Positions 37,341 to 47,600 of a DNA stretch of 64,000 nt are shown here, one piece after another. Under the pieces are notes generated by a model, which made no database searches, was not told the DNA's origin, and saw only the letters and a program-made list of their open reading frames with translations. Source of the stretch: Celoporthe dispersa (Eukaryota; Ascomycota; Sordariomycetes; Diaporthales; Cryphonectriaceae); NCBI GenBank assembly GCA_016584495.1, contig WAID01000007.1:3086001-3150000 (forward strand), given 5' to 3'. A program made the translations under genes and the position numbers. Position 1 is the first letter of the stretch. Every line of letters begins with the position of its first letter.

Positions 37341-38769
37341 ACCAGGACCAGATCATCACGCTGCTCAACGGCGACAGTTCTGCCTCCATCTACCAAGACC
37401 TGGTGGAGACGCTCTGGAGCCGGCGGAGAAGGGGGCCCGCGGTGCAGCTGCAGGAGGTAGTGGCCATCACGCTAGCCGATGCCTCCAGCTTTCGGACTGC
37501 CATCATCGACGGGCTCGTCTCTGGCGCCTTCGACAACGTTGACGACCGAGAAGAGGCCGTCGCTCGGTCGTACGATGTAGGCTGCCCTGAGTCTTCCGCC
37601 GGAGGCACCCGACGAAATGGTCGAGTTTCCCCACGTGGCTCGAGAGCGGAGCAGACACGCCATACTGGATCACAGGCAAGCCTGGTTCCGGAAAGTCGAC
37701 GCTGATGAAATATATCCTCGGGAGCACAGGGACATGCTCCTCTTCGTTCAGGGTAGGCTGCAGGCCAACAGGGGGTTCGCCGATCTGAGCAGGATATTCC
37801 CCGCCGACGCCGGGACGCTGGTCCGGGAGGTGGTCGAGAAGGCCAACGGGGTCTTCCTCTGGTCGGGCCTGGTCGTCCACAAGCTGTCGCAGGCGCTGTC
37901 CGAGGGCGACGGGCTGCCGCAGCTGAGGGCGATCCTGGTCTCGACGCCGGACGACCTCGACAGGCTGTACACGGCCATCTGGGGAGAGCATCAGGGGGTC
38001 CAAGTCAGACTCGGCAGAACTGATCTCACTCAAGATGGCGGCCTTGGGCAAGCTCGACTACATGGGCCTGTGGCTTGTACACGGAGGCTTCGCGTCGGCG
38101 CAGGCCCTCGACCTCAGGAGTCTGTCCAGGTGTGCCGAGGCTGGTCTCCGCGGCACCATCGTCCGCCGCCTGGACAGCAGGACCCGGGGCCTTCTCGAGC
38201 TGTCGCCGAGGGGCAACGTCGAGTTCATGCACGGTACCGCCCTGGACTGGGTGGAAAGGCACGAGAACTGGGCCAACATCAGCTCCTATCAGCCGGGAGA
38301 CTTCGACCCGAGCCTGAACCTGATGCACGCTGAAGCGCTCAGGTCTGTCGAGATCAAAAATGAATCTGTTGACCGGGATGGACTCGATCAGTGTATATAT
38401 TCCTTCCTGAGGTATGCGCCCAAGTCTCGAGCTGGATTCGTATGGGCTCTCGATGCCGCCGACGCGCACGTGAGGGCGCTGAAAGGTCCTGGCTGGGCAT
38501 ATCCGACCAGGACAGGCTTCGAGACCGATTTCTTTGGTGTCGTCTGCCAGTACTGTTTCGTGCCCTACCTCGACGCGAAGCTGACCTCAGATCCGTCCTT
38601 GCTGGAGGCGGGGTCGGACATGGACCCGTCTCCGCTGGAGAATGCCATCTGGGGTCACCGCATGACGAGGCTGGCAGGGCAGGTGCCGTTTGAACCTAGA
38701 AAGAGGACAGTGTCCTTTTCTCTTGGACAGGGGCACCTAGCCTCGGCGGCGTCGCAGAAACAGGCGTGA
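37341..38769 (+). pseudogene. relic of a NACHT-type NLR (STAND NTPase) gene
   Basis: Pieces of a fungal NLR lie in the expected order but in different frames. First comes a pre-NACHT helical segment with AFDNVDDREEAVARSY (37403-37600, frame 2). Next is FPTWLESGADTPYWITGKPGSGKST with a full Walker A motif (about 37625-37700, frame 1). Then comes DMLLFVQGRLQAN ... VEKANGVFLWSGLVVHKL (37731-37990, frame 0), the winged-helix region that normally follows NACHT. Last is EFMHGTALDWVERHENW (about 38035-38769, frame 1), matching the FLHRT-like motif after it. Only about 15 codons separate Walker A from DMLLF, so Walker B and the rest of the NTPase core are missing by deletion. There is no good start codon and no repeat or effector domain. 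Related intact proteins act in heterokaryon incompatibility and innate recognition; this copy should be inactive. Confidence 0.78.
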
Positions 38770-39608
38770 GGACCTTCGACGTCTGCGATGTAGAACCCCG
38801 GGACAATTCAAGACCCAGGAGGAGGGGGCGTACTGGTCTTTTGTTCTCATGGCCCTTGCAGAAAGGGGGCCCGGGTTGGAGAGCGACAGTGATCAAATGC
38901 GGCAGGATTCCGAAAGGAAGCCAGTCGAAGTTGCGCCAACCCAGATGAAAAAGAAAAATGAGACCGGCAGCAGAGCTGGAAAAGTCTTGTTCGTGTGGAG
39001 CTGCTTCAGTCATCCCTAAGAGCCCGTGGGGGTGGTTTTTTGGGTGGGGGGAGGGAAGGGGAGAACCTGTATTTCTTTCATCTTTCTTCTTTATGCTTGT
39101 CAAACACGAGTCATAGCGCGAGGGATACCACGGAGCATAAAATCAAAGCACCAGGGAGGGAGGGTACGCGTTCTACCCGAGACAACGCAGGCAGAGGCTG
39201 ACGATGGGTGAGATTGCTGAATATTCTGGCACAGCCTTGGGTTGCAAACTATCCATGAGACTTCATATCGGCCAGCCAGGCTGATGAGTCTTTGCTGTAC
39301 GCATCTGTGCCTGTAGTGAATGAACCTTTTGGAGGAGACAGACTCTCACGTTGTCTTGATGGCAGAGTAGACATTGCCGCCAGCATCTTGGTGCCATCAC
39401 TCACCCCGTGAAAATGCCCGCTTCCAGATGAACCAACCCGAAGGGAAGAGTGAAGTCCCACGTACCCTTTTTCTTTTCTTTTGTTTCGCCTAGCACCCAC
39501 GCAACGCCAAGAAAAAAGTCAAAAGATTCCATCTATCCCTGGGGAATGATCCAAGACTGGATAAAAAAAAAACCTACGTCCACGTCACCGGCCAGCCACC
39601 GCTTCGTC
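38770..39608. other. intergenic region
   Basis: About 840 bp between the NLR relic and the 3' end of TVP23. It contains a G-rich stretch around 39020-39062 and A runs near 39560. No gene was recognised. Confidence 0.45.
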
Positions 39609-40433
39609 TTAGCTCCGGGTGAAGAGCCTGCCCACCATACCACTGGCAAGGTTGCCAGCCAGCCCTGTCGCGGAGAAGGCCCCCCTGCGATGTTGGAGGC
39701 CTGGCTGAACTTGTCACACCGTGAGAAGGCCAGCGAGTTGGTGATGGTCAGGGCCATCGCGATCGCTGTATAGTTTTTCGTCCGTCAGCATCGGCCAGCT
39801 CATCACCAGTCCTCGCGACTGCAACCTCGGGGTCCCAGGACAAGAACAAAACTCACCCACGAGCGGCAGCCAGATGAACATAAAACGCACAAGCGCCAGC
39901 ACGGCCAGCGCGACCCAGAACAGGGGCTGGACATAGTTGGCCAGCCAGAAGAAGCGGCTGTCGGTCGGGTTGACGGTCTTGGTGCCGGGCTCGCTGCTCT
40001 CGAACACCCACTTAGAGTCTCCCGAGGACGGGTCCACCTCGTTCCACCAGCGCAGGCCGACGAGGCGGCGCCCGGCGATGTTCTTCATGTAGTAGAAGTC
40101 GGCGGCGAGGAGGAGGATAGTGATGATGAAGATCAGGACGCTATCAGAGAGGGGGAGGAAGGAGGTGTCAGCCAGGCCGGACAAAGGGAGAGAGGAGGAG
40201 GGCGGCGCAAAAGACGAACAGGTTCTGGGTGAAGAGGAGGCCGAACAGGTAGACGAGAAGGCTCGCTGTAGATACATCGTCAGAGCTGATATCCTATCCT
40301 ATCCAGAATTCAAGGTGCTCGGCAGTCGCCTCGACTTACCCACTCGGAACGACAGGAAGGTCAGGAGTGTGATGGGATGCGAGCTCAACCGCCATGTCAG
40401 CGAGCCCGGCGCCGGCGCGGCCTGCGAGTCCAT
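39609..40433 (-). CDS. TVP23: Golgi apparatus membrane protein TVP23, one frameshift
   Basis: Tvp23 is a small late-Golgi multi-spanning protein involved in vesicle trafficking. Four exons (40433-40340, 40265-40220, 40140-39857, 39765-39609) give 193 aa after correction, the usual length. Intron 2 uses an unusual donor, GTTCGT, which alone joins LLFTQNL to VLIFIITILLLAADFYY. Family signatures are HPITLLTFLSFR, FYYMKNIAGRRLVGLRWWNE, WVFES, DSRFFWLANYVQPLFW and ALTITNSLAFSRCDKFS. One base is missing in the C6 run at 39680-39685 (needs seven). With it restored the tail reads NIAGGAFSATGLAGNLASG and ends GRLFTRS, as in relatives; without it an unrelated Trp-rich tail runs to 39533. The gene diverges from the CitE-family lyase gene. 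Confidence 0.93.
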
Positions 40434-40971
40434 GGCTGTATCTCCCTCTCTCCCTCCTTGTGGGGTGTATCTTGGGTTTGCAGAGGTTGGCCGGTTTGCT
40501 GTCGAGATCGTAGGCTGTCGCTGGTTGCTGGTCGCTGGTGTCGGGGCGTAGTGGGTGATGCTCGCTGTCAGAAATGGAAACAGAAGTCAGATCCCTGGCC
40601 GATCGAGCTGATGTGGCAGGAACTGGCCCTGCTAAAGCCACCCGCGCTGTCTCGCTATTGATAACACTGTGGGTGCTCCCCTCCAGGGGTAAGCTTTATC
40701 GCCAAGCCGCAAAAGCTGGGGTAAGAACAGGGGGTAGGTCCTCTATAGGGCTTTCAGTGGGTTGCACTGTAAATAGCCTACCTCACCCGACCAAACTACT
40801 ATACATACTTGAGTGGTACACCTGCCACAACTCCTCATGATGAGAGTCAATATACACTTTAGATAGATACAGGTGTCCTATATATATTCCCTTACGATTT
40901 TTCTTCTATACAACTCACCATATGTAGTCTGAGAAACACGACACGATAGCCTGCTCTTCTCACTGCTCACC
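40434..40971. promoter_or_regulatory. upstream region shared by TVP23 and the CitE-family gene
   Basis: A 538-bp spacer separates two diverging start codons and presumably carries both promoters. TATATATA-like sequence occurs at about 40876-40886, roughly 90 bp before the plus-strand start. No specific factor site was assigned. Confidence 0.4.
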
Positions 40972-42082
40972 ATGGCCACGCCAGCATCCGCCTCCGTCCT
41001 GAGAAGGGCCCTCCTCTATGGCAAGCCAAACTCTCACTCCCTCTCTCACACACACACAAGATACACAAAACACCTCCTCGCTCGTTCCCTCACTAACACC
41101 CGCTTACAGTCCCCGCCTCTTCCCAAAAGATGCTCAGCAAGTCCCTCTCCCTCACCTCGGATAATGTAACCTACGACCTCGAGGACTCGGTCACCCCCCA
41201 CGAGAAACCCAGCGCCCGCCTCGCCCTCGCCAGACACCTCCAGTCCCTGTCGTCCTCCTCCCGGCGACCCGGTGGTATAGGCGAGCTCGCCGTCCGCATC
41301 AACGCCGTCGACACCGCCTACGCCCTCGAAGACCTCCAAGCCCTGGGCCGCGAGCCCTCCGTCGACGCCATCGTCATCCCCAAGGTCAACACAGCCAGCG
41401 ACCTGACCTTTGTATCCGACGTCCTCCGCCACGTCGCCCCCGCGCGCCAGCAGAGCCACGAGCGCGGCGGCTCAGGCCCCACCCAGCCCATCCGGCTCCT
41501 GGCCCTCGTCGAGTCCGCCGCCTCCATCCTCAACCTCGCGCAGATCTGCACAGCCGGCACGCGGCCCGGCGTAAACCTGTCCGGCCTCATCTTCGCCGCC
41601 GAGGACTTCAGCCTCGACCTGAGCCTGACCCGCACCCCGTCCCTCCGGGAGTTCTCTACGCTCGCTCCGCCGTCGCCACGCACGCCCGCGCCTACGACCT
41701 GCCATCGACCATCGACCTGGTCTGCACCACCTTCCGCGGGAGCGAGGGCGAGCAGCGCCTGTGCGACGAGTGCGCCGACGGGAAGGGCATGGGGTTCAAC
41801 GGGAAGCAGTGCATCCACCCGTCGCAGGTGGACGCGGTCCAGCGGGCTTTCGCGCCGGGCGAGGATGAGGTCGAGTGGAGCGTGCGCGTGGTCATCGCCG
41901 ACGAGAAGGCGAGCAGGGGGGACAGGGCAGGCGAGGCGGGTCGGGGCGCGTGGACCCTGGATGGGAAGATGATTGATGTGCCTGTCGCGAGGAAGGCCAG
42001 GGCCACCGTGGCGAGGGCGGAGCGGTGTGGGTTCGACGTCGAGGCGATGCGAGAGAGGTGGAAGGACCAGGAACCCGAGTGA
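40972..42082 (+). CDS. CitE/HpcH-HpaI family lyase (citrate lyase beta-like), one frameshift
   Basis: This is a TIM-barrel, metal-dependent lyase or thioesterase of the CitE/CLYBL family, which cleaves or hydrolyses short-chain acyl-CoA esters. Exon 1 is 40972-41020 and exon 2 is 41110-42082. The intron between (89 nt) starts GCAAGC and ends TTACAG, a GC-AG intron. Splicing restores RRALLYVPASSQKMLSKS, the family's opening. Metal and substrate motifs visible are VTYDLEDSV, IVIPKVNTASD, LALVESAASILN, LIFAAEDFSLDL and GKQCIHPSQV. One base is missing at about 41652-41656 (TTCTC where REFLYARS needs TTCCTC). Corrected length is 340 aa. The second half then reads YARSAVATHARAYDLPS in order. In fungi these proteins are mostly of unproven substrate. 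Confidence 0.9.
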
Positions 42083-42874
42083 GCAGGCGGGTGGGTAGAA
42101 GGGAGGCGAGGTATATAGATATGCCGACGGTGTTCATAATGTCACGCCAGAGGTGGAACAGGGTTGGGATTCATTGAGCTCTAGATGAGCTTATAGATTC
42201 GTTGGGCCCCTATTGGAGTATCTCGGTCTACTGCTCAATCCCTCGCTCAAGCCAACATGGTTGATTAGCAGGATGTGTACGTTATTCTACTGACTCAACG
42301 GCGATACAGTCAACCCTTCCACCAGTCTCAGCAGCAAAGGGGCTCGACGCTCGCAAACAGCCGCCCCTCTTCAGAACAAGTCATGACGAACGAGATCCTT
42401 CCCAAATCTATAGATCAAAGCGTGCCGGGCAGTCTTGTCTCGATTATAAATAAACCCATGATAACGCCAAAGGAAAAACAAAAAGTCGTGCCTTGTCTGA
42501 GGCGTGATGATGACGGAATGAAGGCTGGAAAACAAAATCTCAGTCTGTCGCCTCTAATGACCGCAAGAGGCGTCGAGAAACCGCAGTGAAACCAAGCAAC
42601 CCGAACACCAGACAACGGCAAGTTGAAATCAACAGATACTGTAGAGGATCAATCAGCAAGACACTCCTAAGCAAATCCAAACTCCGCCGGATGTGTTAAA
42701 GGTCTCGTAGGGCCCTTTCGAAGGAATAATACAACGCAATCCCCTTATGCTCAGGTCACGTGGAAAGAAGAATACAATGATGTCCAGAGGAATGATCCAG
42801 GATCCAGGAAAATGTTGGCGACACGGTCAGGAGGGACGAGGGCCGACGACCGTGTTCCACCGCCACCGTCGGTT
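42083..42874. other. convergent intergenic region
   Basis: About 790 bp between two convergent stops. It is comparatively AT-rich, with an overlapping pair of short open frames near 42275-42621 that show no family features. No gene was called. Confidence 0.45.
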
Positions 42875-44634
42875 CTAGCGGATGTCGAGTTGGAAAGGCT
42901 TGAATCGGCCGCCGATGGTAGCACAGCGCGGGCACTTCCTCTTCGCGCCCTGCTCGGCCATGAGGATCTCAACGCATGCCGAACAGAGGCCACAGATGCA
43001 TTCCGTGCAGGCGTACGAGTCTCTCAGCAGCGACACGTTCTGGCAGGCCGCGCAGTAGATCTGGGTGTTTTGCGACGAAAAGCTGGGTGAGGAATCTGTA
43101 AGACCGTGAGCACCCACGTGGTAGTTCTCTGCACTCTCGCCGCTCTCCACGGATGGGAAGGGCTCAGGAGCCTCTTGCGCATAGTTTGGCGGCGTCAGGG
43201 CCTGCTGCAAGGGCGAAGCCTGGTAGGTTGAGTGGCCAAATTGCTGGTGGGAAAATGGAGGCAACGAGGCGCGCTGTATGGACACAGGCGATTGGGGCAT
43301 CTGGACCTGTCTGGTCAGCATCACGGCTCGGGGCGGAGCTGAGGCGGAGGGAGGCGGCACGGCCTTGCATCGAACTTACAGGTGTCCGGTCCTCATTCAT
43401 ATCCTCCTCTGCAACAGATGTTGCCGCATCCAACAGGTCGTCCCACGGCGAACGTGATGATGGCTCGGCCGAGTATGGTCTCGGACGGTCCTGACCGACT
43501 ATCGGCCGCAGGAGATCCCCGGCAATATCAATCTTACCTCGCTTCACCCATTCCTTTGCGTCTCTGGACCGCTGCTTGCGATGCTGCGCCTCCTTCCCCC
43601 CTCTTGGAGATGGACGGTTTTCTGGATCGATGAGGCCCGAGAGGTCTTTGTAGGGGTGGTAGTGTAGACGATCTGCCGGGAGGCGAGGTTCCGATGATGG
43701 AAGGGAGGAGATCTCTGGCCCTGCCGGAATTCAGTCCCGCAAACGGCTCGCTGGTTATATCGGAATGGTTGATGTGTATTGGGGGAAGCTCGACAGAGGA
43801 TCTCTGTATCCTGTCCCTCTCAGAATCCGAGATCGACTCCTGCAAGATGCTTGTTAGTGCGAGGCTGGGCCTGAGTGCAGCTGTGCCGACGACAGACAGG
43901 CAGGTTCACAATCAATCGTGGACTCACAGCTTCGGCTTCCCAGTCTGGATTATTAGACTTGTAATTATGGAGAGACGCTAGCGCCGCTGCGGCATTCGTC
44001 GCGGCTGGAAGCATCGCCCCTTGTGGGTATTCTTCATATATGCGTGGTGTCCCAGGGTTGCTATAGTCCTCGCGGTAATATGAAATGCGCTCAGGTGCAT
44101 AAGACTTTGTGTGGTGATTTGAGCTATTGTTTGCCGGTGCAGGCTGTTGCGGCTGTGGCCTCTCGCTCGGCGGCGTGTTGATCATGAGAAGGAAACTCTC
44201 TTCCGTGGCGGGCAGCTTTGGTATGTAGTGCTCGGGATGCGCTCGTCTGATATGCTCCTGCATGGAGCGATACCTCTTCTCCTGTCGGGTAAGATAACTG
44301 TCAGCAATTTTCCACACGGTAGCGCACAACAATGGCCTCTATTGTAGCTCGAGTCTTCGGCACTCGGGCCGGAACCGACTCTCTGATTGTACCGGGGCGA
44401 GGAGTTGAGTTTTGAGCCGGGAGTGGCATGGAAAAGGAGAGGAGAGAAGGGGGGAGGGACGGAGGGATAGCGACGGTGTAACTGCGGGAGAGAGAAGACG
44501 AGGAAGGATATCCGACCTACACCGAGACATCGTTTCCGGCAGCTGGATCCGTCCTGGTTGTGAAGGGGACAAACAACTTCATTATTGGCGTCGGTGATGG
44601 AGAAGGACGAGGTCAAAGAAGATCTTGGAGGCAT
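42875..44634 (-). CDS. Cys-rich zinc-binding protein with two terminal modules, one frameshift
   Basis: Four exons (44634-44521, 44281-43928, 43839-43380, 43306-42875) give 452 aa after removing one extra base in the C6 run at 43596-43601. Intron 1 is long (239 nt); the others are 88 and 73 nt. Near the N-terminus VCPLHNQDGSSCRKRC is followed across intron 1 by EKRYRSMQEHIRRAHPEHY, a C..C..C..H..H arrangement like an atypical zinc finger, then KLPATEESFLLMINTPP. The middle is disordered and basic (EAQHRKQRSRDAKEWVKRGKIDI). The C-terminal 60 residues hold eight or more cysteines (YCAACQN, CTECICGLCSACVEIL, KCPRCATIGGRF) in a RING- or zinc-ribbon-like pattern. Similar fungal proteins exist as zinc-finger hypotheticals; no function can be assigned. 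Confidence 0.82.
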
Positions 44635-47600
44635 CTTGACACCTGCCCTGGCCCCACCATGGGAGGTCGTGGTCGAGGTCGATTTCGATTTCGAGATGAT
44701 GTTGATCGAGGTTCCGAGGCCCCTGAGAACGAAGCCGAGGGCTCTTGGGCGGGCGGGGATGGTGCAGTACAGGACGTAGTGGGCTGCAGCTCTTGTCGAT
44801 AAGGATTGCCGTCTGATTGAGACTGGCAGATGACGGCAGAGGGGCGAGGAATGCCGCGATAGCAATGACAGTGAGCGTCTTGACGGGAACAATGAAGCTG
44901 TCGCATCAGCCTCTGGGCATCTATCCTCCCGGTGACAGTTTCTGCAGGTCTGGCGAGGCGAAAGGATGGCGAGGATATCGATAATAATTGGTGGTAGGGC
45001 TGCAGGCCTGTATTTTCTGAGGTGTCGGGATGTGACAGGAGATGTTTCGAGGAACGATGGCGGGCGGTGGGATGGGAGCTGGTAAAGAGGTCGACCCCTT
45101 CAGGCGGGGGGAGGACCAAGGACTGAGGAGCTGCCGCTAGCGGGAAACGGTACCTACCCAGCTGCTACCCATCTACGGGGAGCAGGCTGGGACGCTTGGG
45201 ACGGTAGCAGGTACTAGGTAGCAGCAGGTAGCAGGTAATAGCAGCAGGCTAGCTTGAAATGATGTACAGTTCCGGCTACTTGTCTGAGGGGAGAGGGAGG
45301 GGGGCTGAAGAGAGGGGCGAGAGGTACATGATGTACATGGCAGTCAGTATAGCTACTGCTGGTGGTACTGCGCTTCCTCAGCTCCAAGAACTTGGCGCTA
45401 ATATAAGGCGCCTGCGCAATGTCTTGTCGAGACGGAACGAGATGGGTGGTGGCAGGGAGGAGGAGCAAGCATACTGATACATAGCAGATGCCCAAAGGAG
45501 GTCATGTGGACCAGATGCATAAAAGGCGTACCTTGTGAGAGGTGCCGCAATGGGTCTGTGGGAGAGGGTGATCCGCTTGGCTTAGCGCAAGGGGAGGAGA
45601 GAGGAGAGGAGGAGAGGAGGGGGAGGAGGAGGATCGAGAGAGCACCTGGGGCAGGGCAATGCTGAAAGGGGCTTGTTCCGTTCCATCTATTCTACGTACC
45701 GGGCCCTTCAGGGATTTTCAGGGCCAGCCTCTCTCTCTACACATGGCAGACGCATAAAGTCATCATACAAGTACATGCATAGGACATACTCTTGGTACCC
45801 TCTTGTCTCTCTCTCTCTGTGTGTCTCTGTCTCTCTTGGCTTCCCTTCCCGCTTGCAATCTTCCGCCCGACTTGCTATCATACGTTGATGGGGCCCCGAC
45901 GACCCTCTCGACCGCTGGGGCCAGATCCACCTGCATATCTAAGCCCTGATCCCGCTCGCATTTCCAGATTCTGGGGGCTGACTGAACCATACGCACAGTA
46001 CAGTGACAAGACCGTCCCAGGCCCTGCAACTCAGGTTAAGCGCCCCCCCCCCCCAGAGCAAAGAGAGGCGCGCGCAGGGAGGCTCCTTGAAACCCCACCT
46101 GAATCTTGCCTTGGTGGGGCTTGCCTGCAAGATGCCGTATGCACTCACTCTATCATATGCGCACTCGTGATATGGGAGGACAGGAGGGGGTGTGCTGGCA
46201 CAGGATAAGGGCTTTCTCCCTGTCTCTGCGTGTGTTTACTAATCTGGCAGGTGGCCAGACCAGTTGACGAGATACAGAATACTATGCAGTATAGAGCATG
46301 TCGTTATGATCCTGGACATGGGTAGGTCTGTCTGACAGGCTGCATGTCTCGTTCCCAAGGCTGCAGCTTGCTTGCTTTTGCTTCTTGAGCCGTCTGGGGG
46401 AGGGAAGATAGATCTCCCTCCCCCCCTGTAACAGCTACTGCCATGTACCGCGTACGGCACGTACTGTACTGAGGGGGTACCCTAGAAATGTGCTGCTGCA
46501 TGTACTGAGTACTACCAAGTCCATACGATCTACGGTAAGAGACGCAAGTACCATGTACAGCTGCACCGTACCTGCCGTACCAGCTGCTACATAGTACTAG
46601 TGAGCCGAACCCAGCAGTCCAGATCCAGGGACAATGACGCACTGCCCAGGTACTACCGGTAACAAGGTAACTGCGATTGGGCTTGACCTGCCAGGCCTGC
46701 CTGCCATGCCTCCCGTCTCTTGCATGACAGCAATAATGATTCAGTCAGCTGCCAATGGACCAGCACACCCTACTTCCGGAAATTGACTCTCCTCGCCATG
46801 GCCACCAACCCAGCACTGCCAGCCTACCAGCACTAGAGAGGAGTCTCCCTCCCCACCTTGTCTACCTCAGCTCTGACTCTGATGCAACAGAAGGGGCTCA
46901 CACACACATAGAGAGAGAGAAAGAGAGAGAGAGAGAAGCTCGTGGCACGCCTGGATGCAGAAGGCGGTGACATGGGGACAGCGACCCAGGTGTCCGTCCC
47001 TCCTCAGGCTCGACCGACTGGAGATGGCCAGGCAGGCAGGGCAGTCCGGACAAGGCTGTCCCATCTCTATGTCGCTGGGCCTACTGACTGACTCGGACGT
47101 CGCGCGGGAAGTGTGATGTGGTCTATCTGGTCGCAGCAACCGCCTGCGTACTATGACACTGACTGCTCTCTGCCAGCCTCGAGTCCCGGCCCGTGTCCGA
47201 TGATTGGACAGCAGCGGTCACCCAATTGACAGCTGATAGCTTTGAGCACAGCTAGCTATCCTGGTCACGTCACGGCAGGACCTCGTAATGCTGCTGCCAG
47301 CGAAGCAGGCACACGCCAGCTCCGGCCGAGAGCTCCATGGGTGCTGCACACGGCGAGCCCGACCGCCACAAGCTACCCCTGAAGCAGGCTTGCTATGCTA
47401 AGCTCCAGCTGTCCTCGCTGCTCCGTCCCGACACCCTGACGGTACGGAACCCTCGGTTTTCCTCGAGGAGGACATGGAACGTTGGAGCTGCACAGCCGGG
47501 CGGGCCATCAATCAGGAGGAACTGGATGACTGTTATGCGACTGCGTTGGCCCCGCTAGCATCGGCGGCGACGTCTTCCTTCATCCTTCCAACCGTCTCTC

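Noticed and set aside
39533..39757. Alternative TVP23 C-terminus running to 39533
   Set aside because: It is Trp-rich and unlike the family; the one-base-restored frame gives the expected Gly/Ala-rich ending at 39609.
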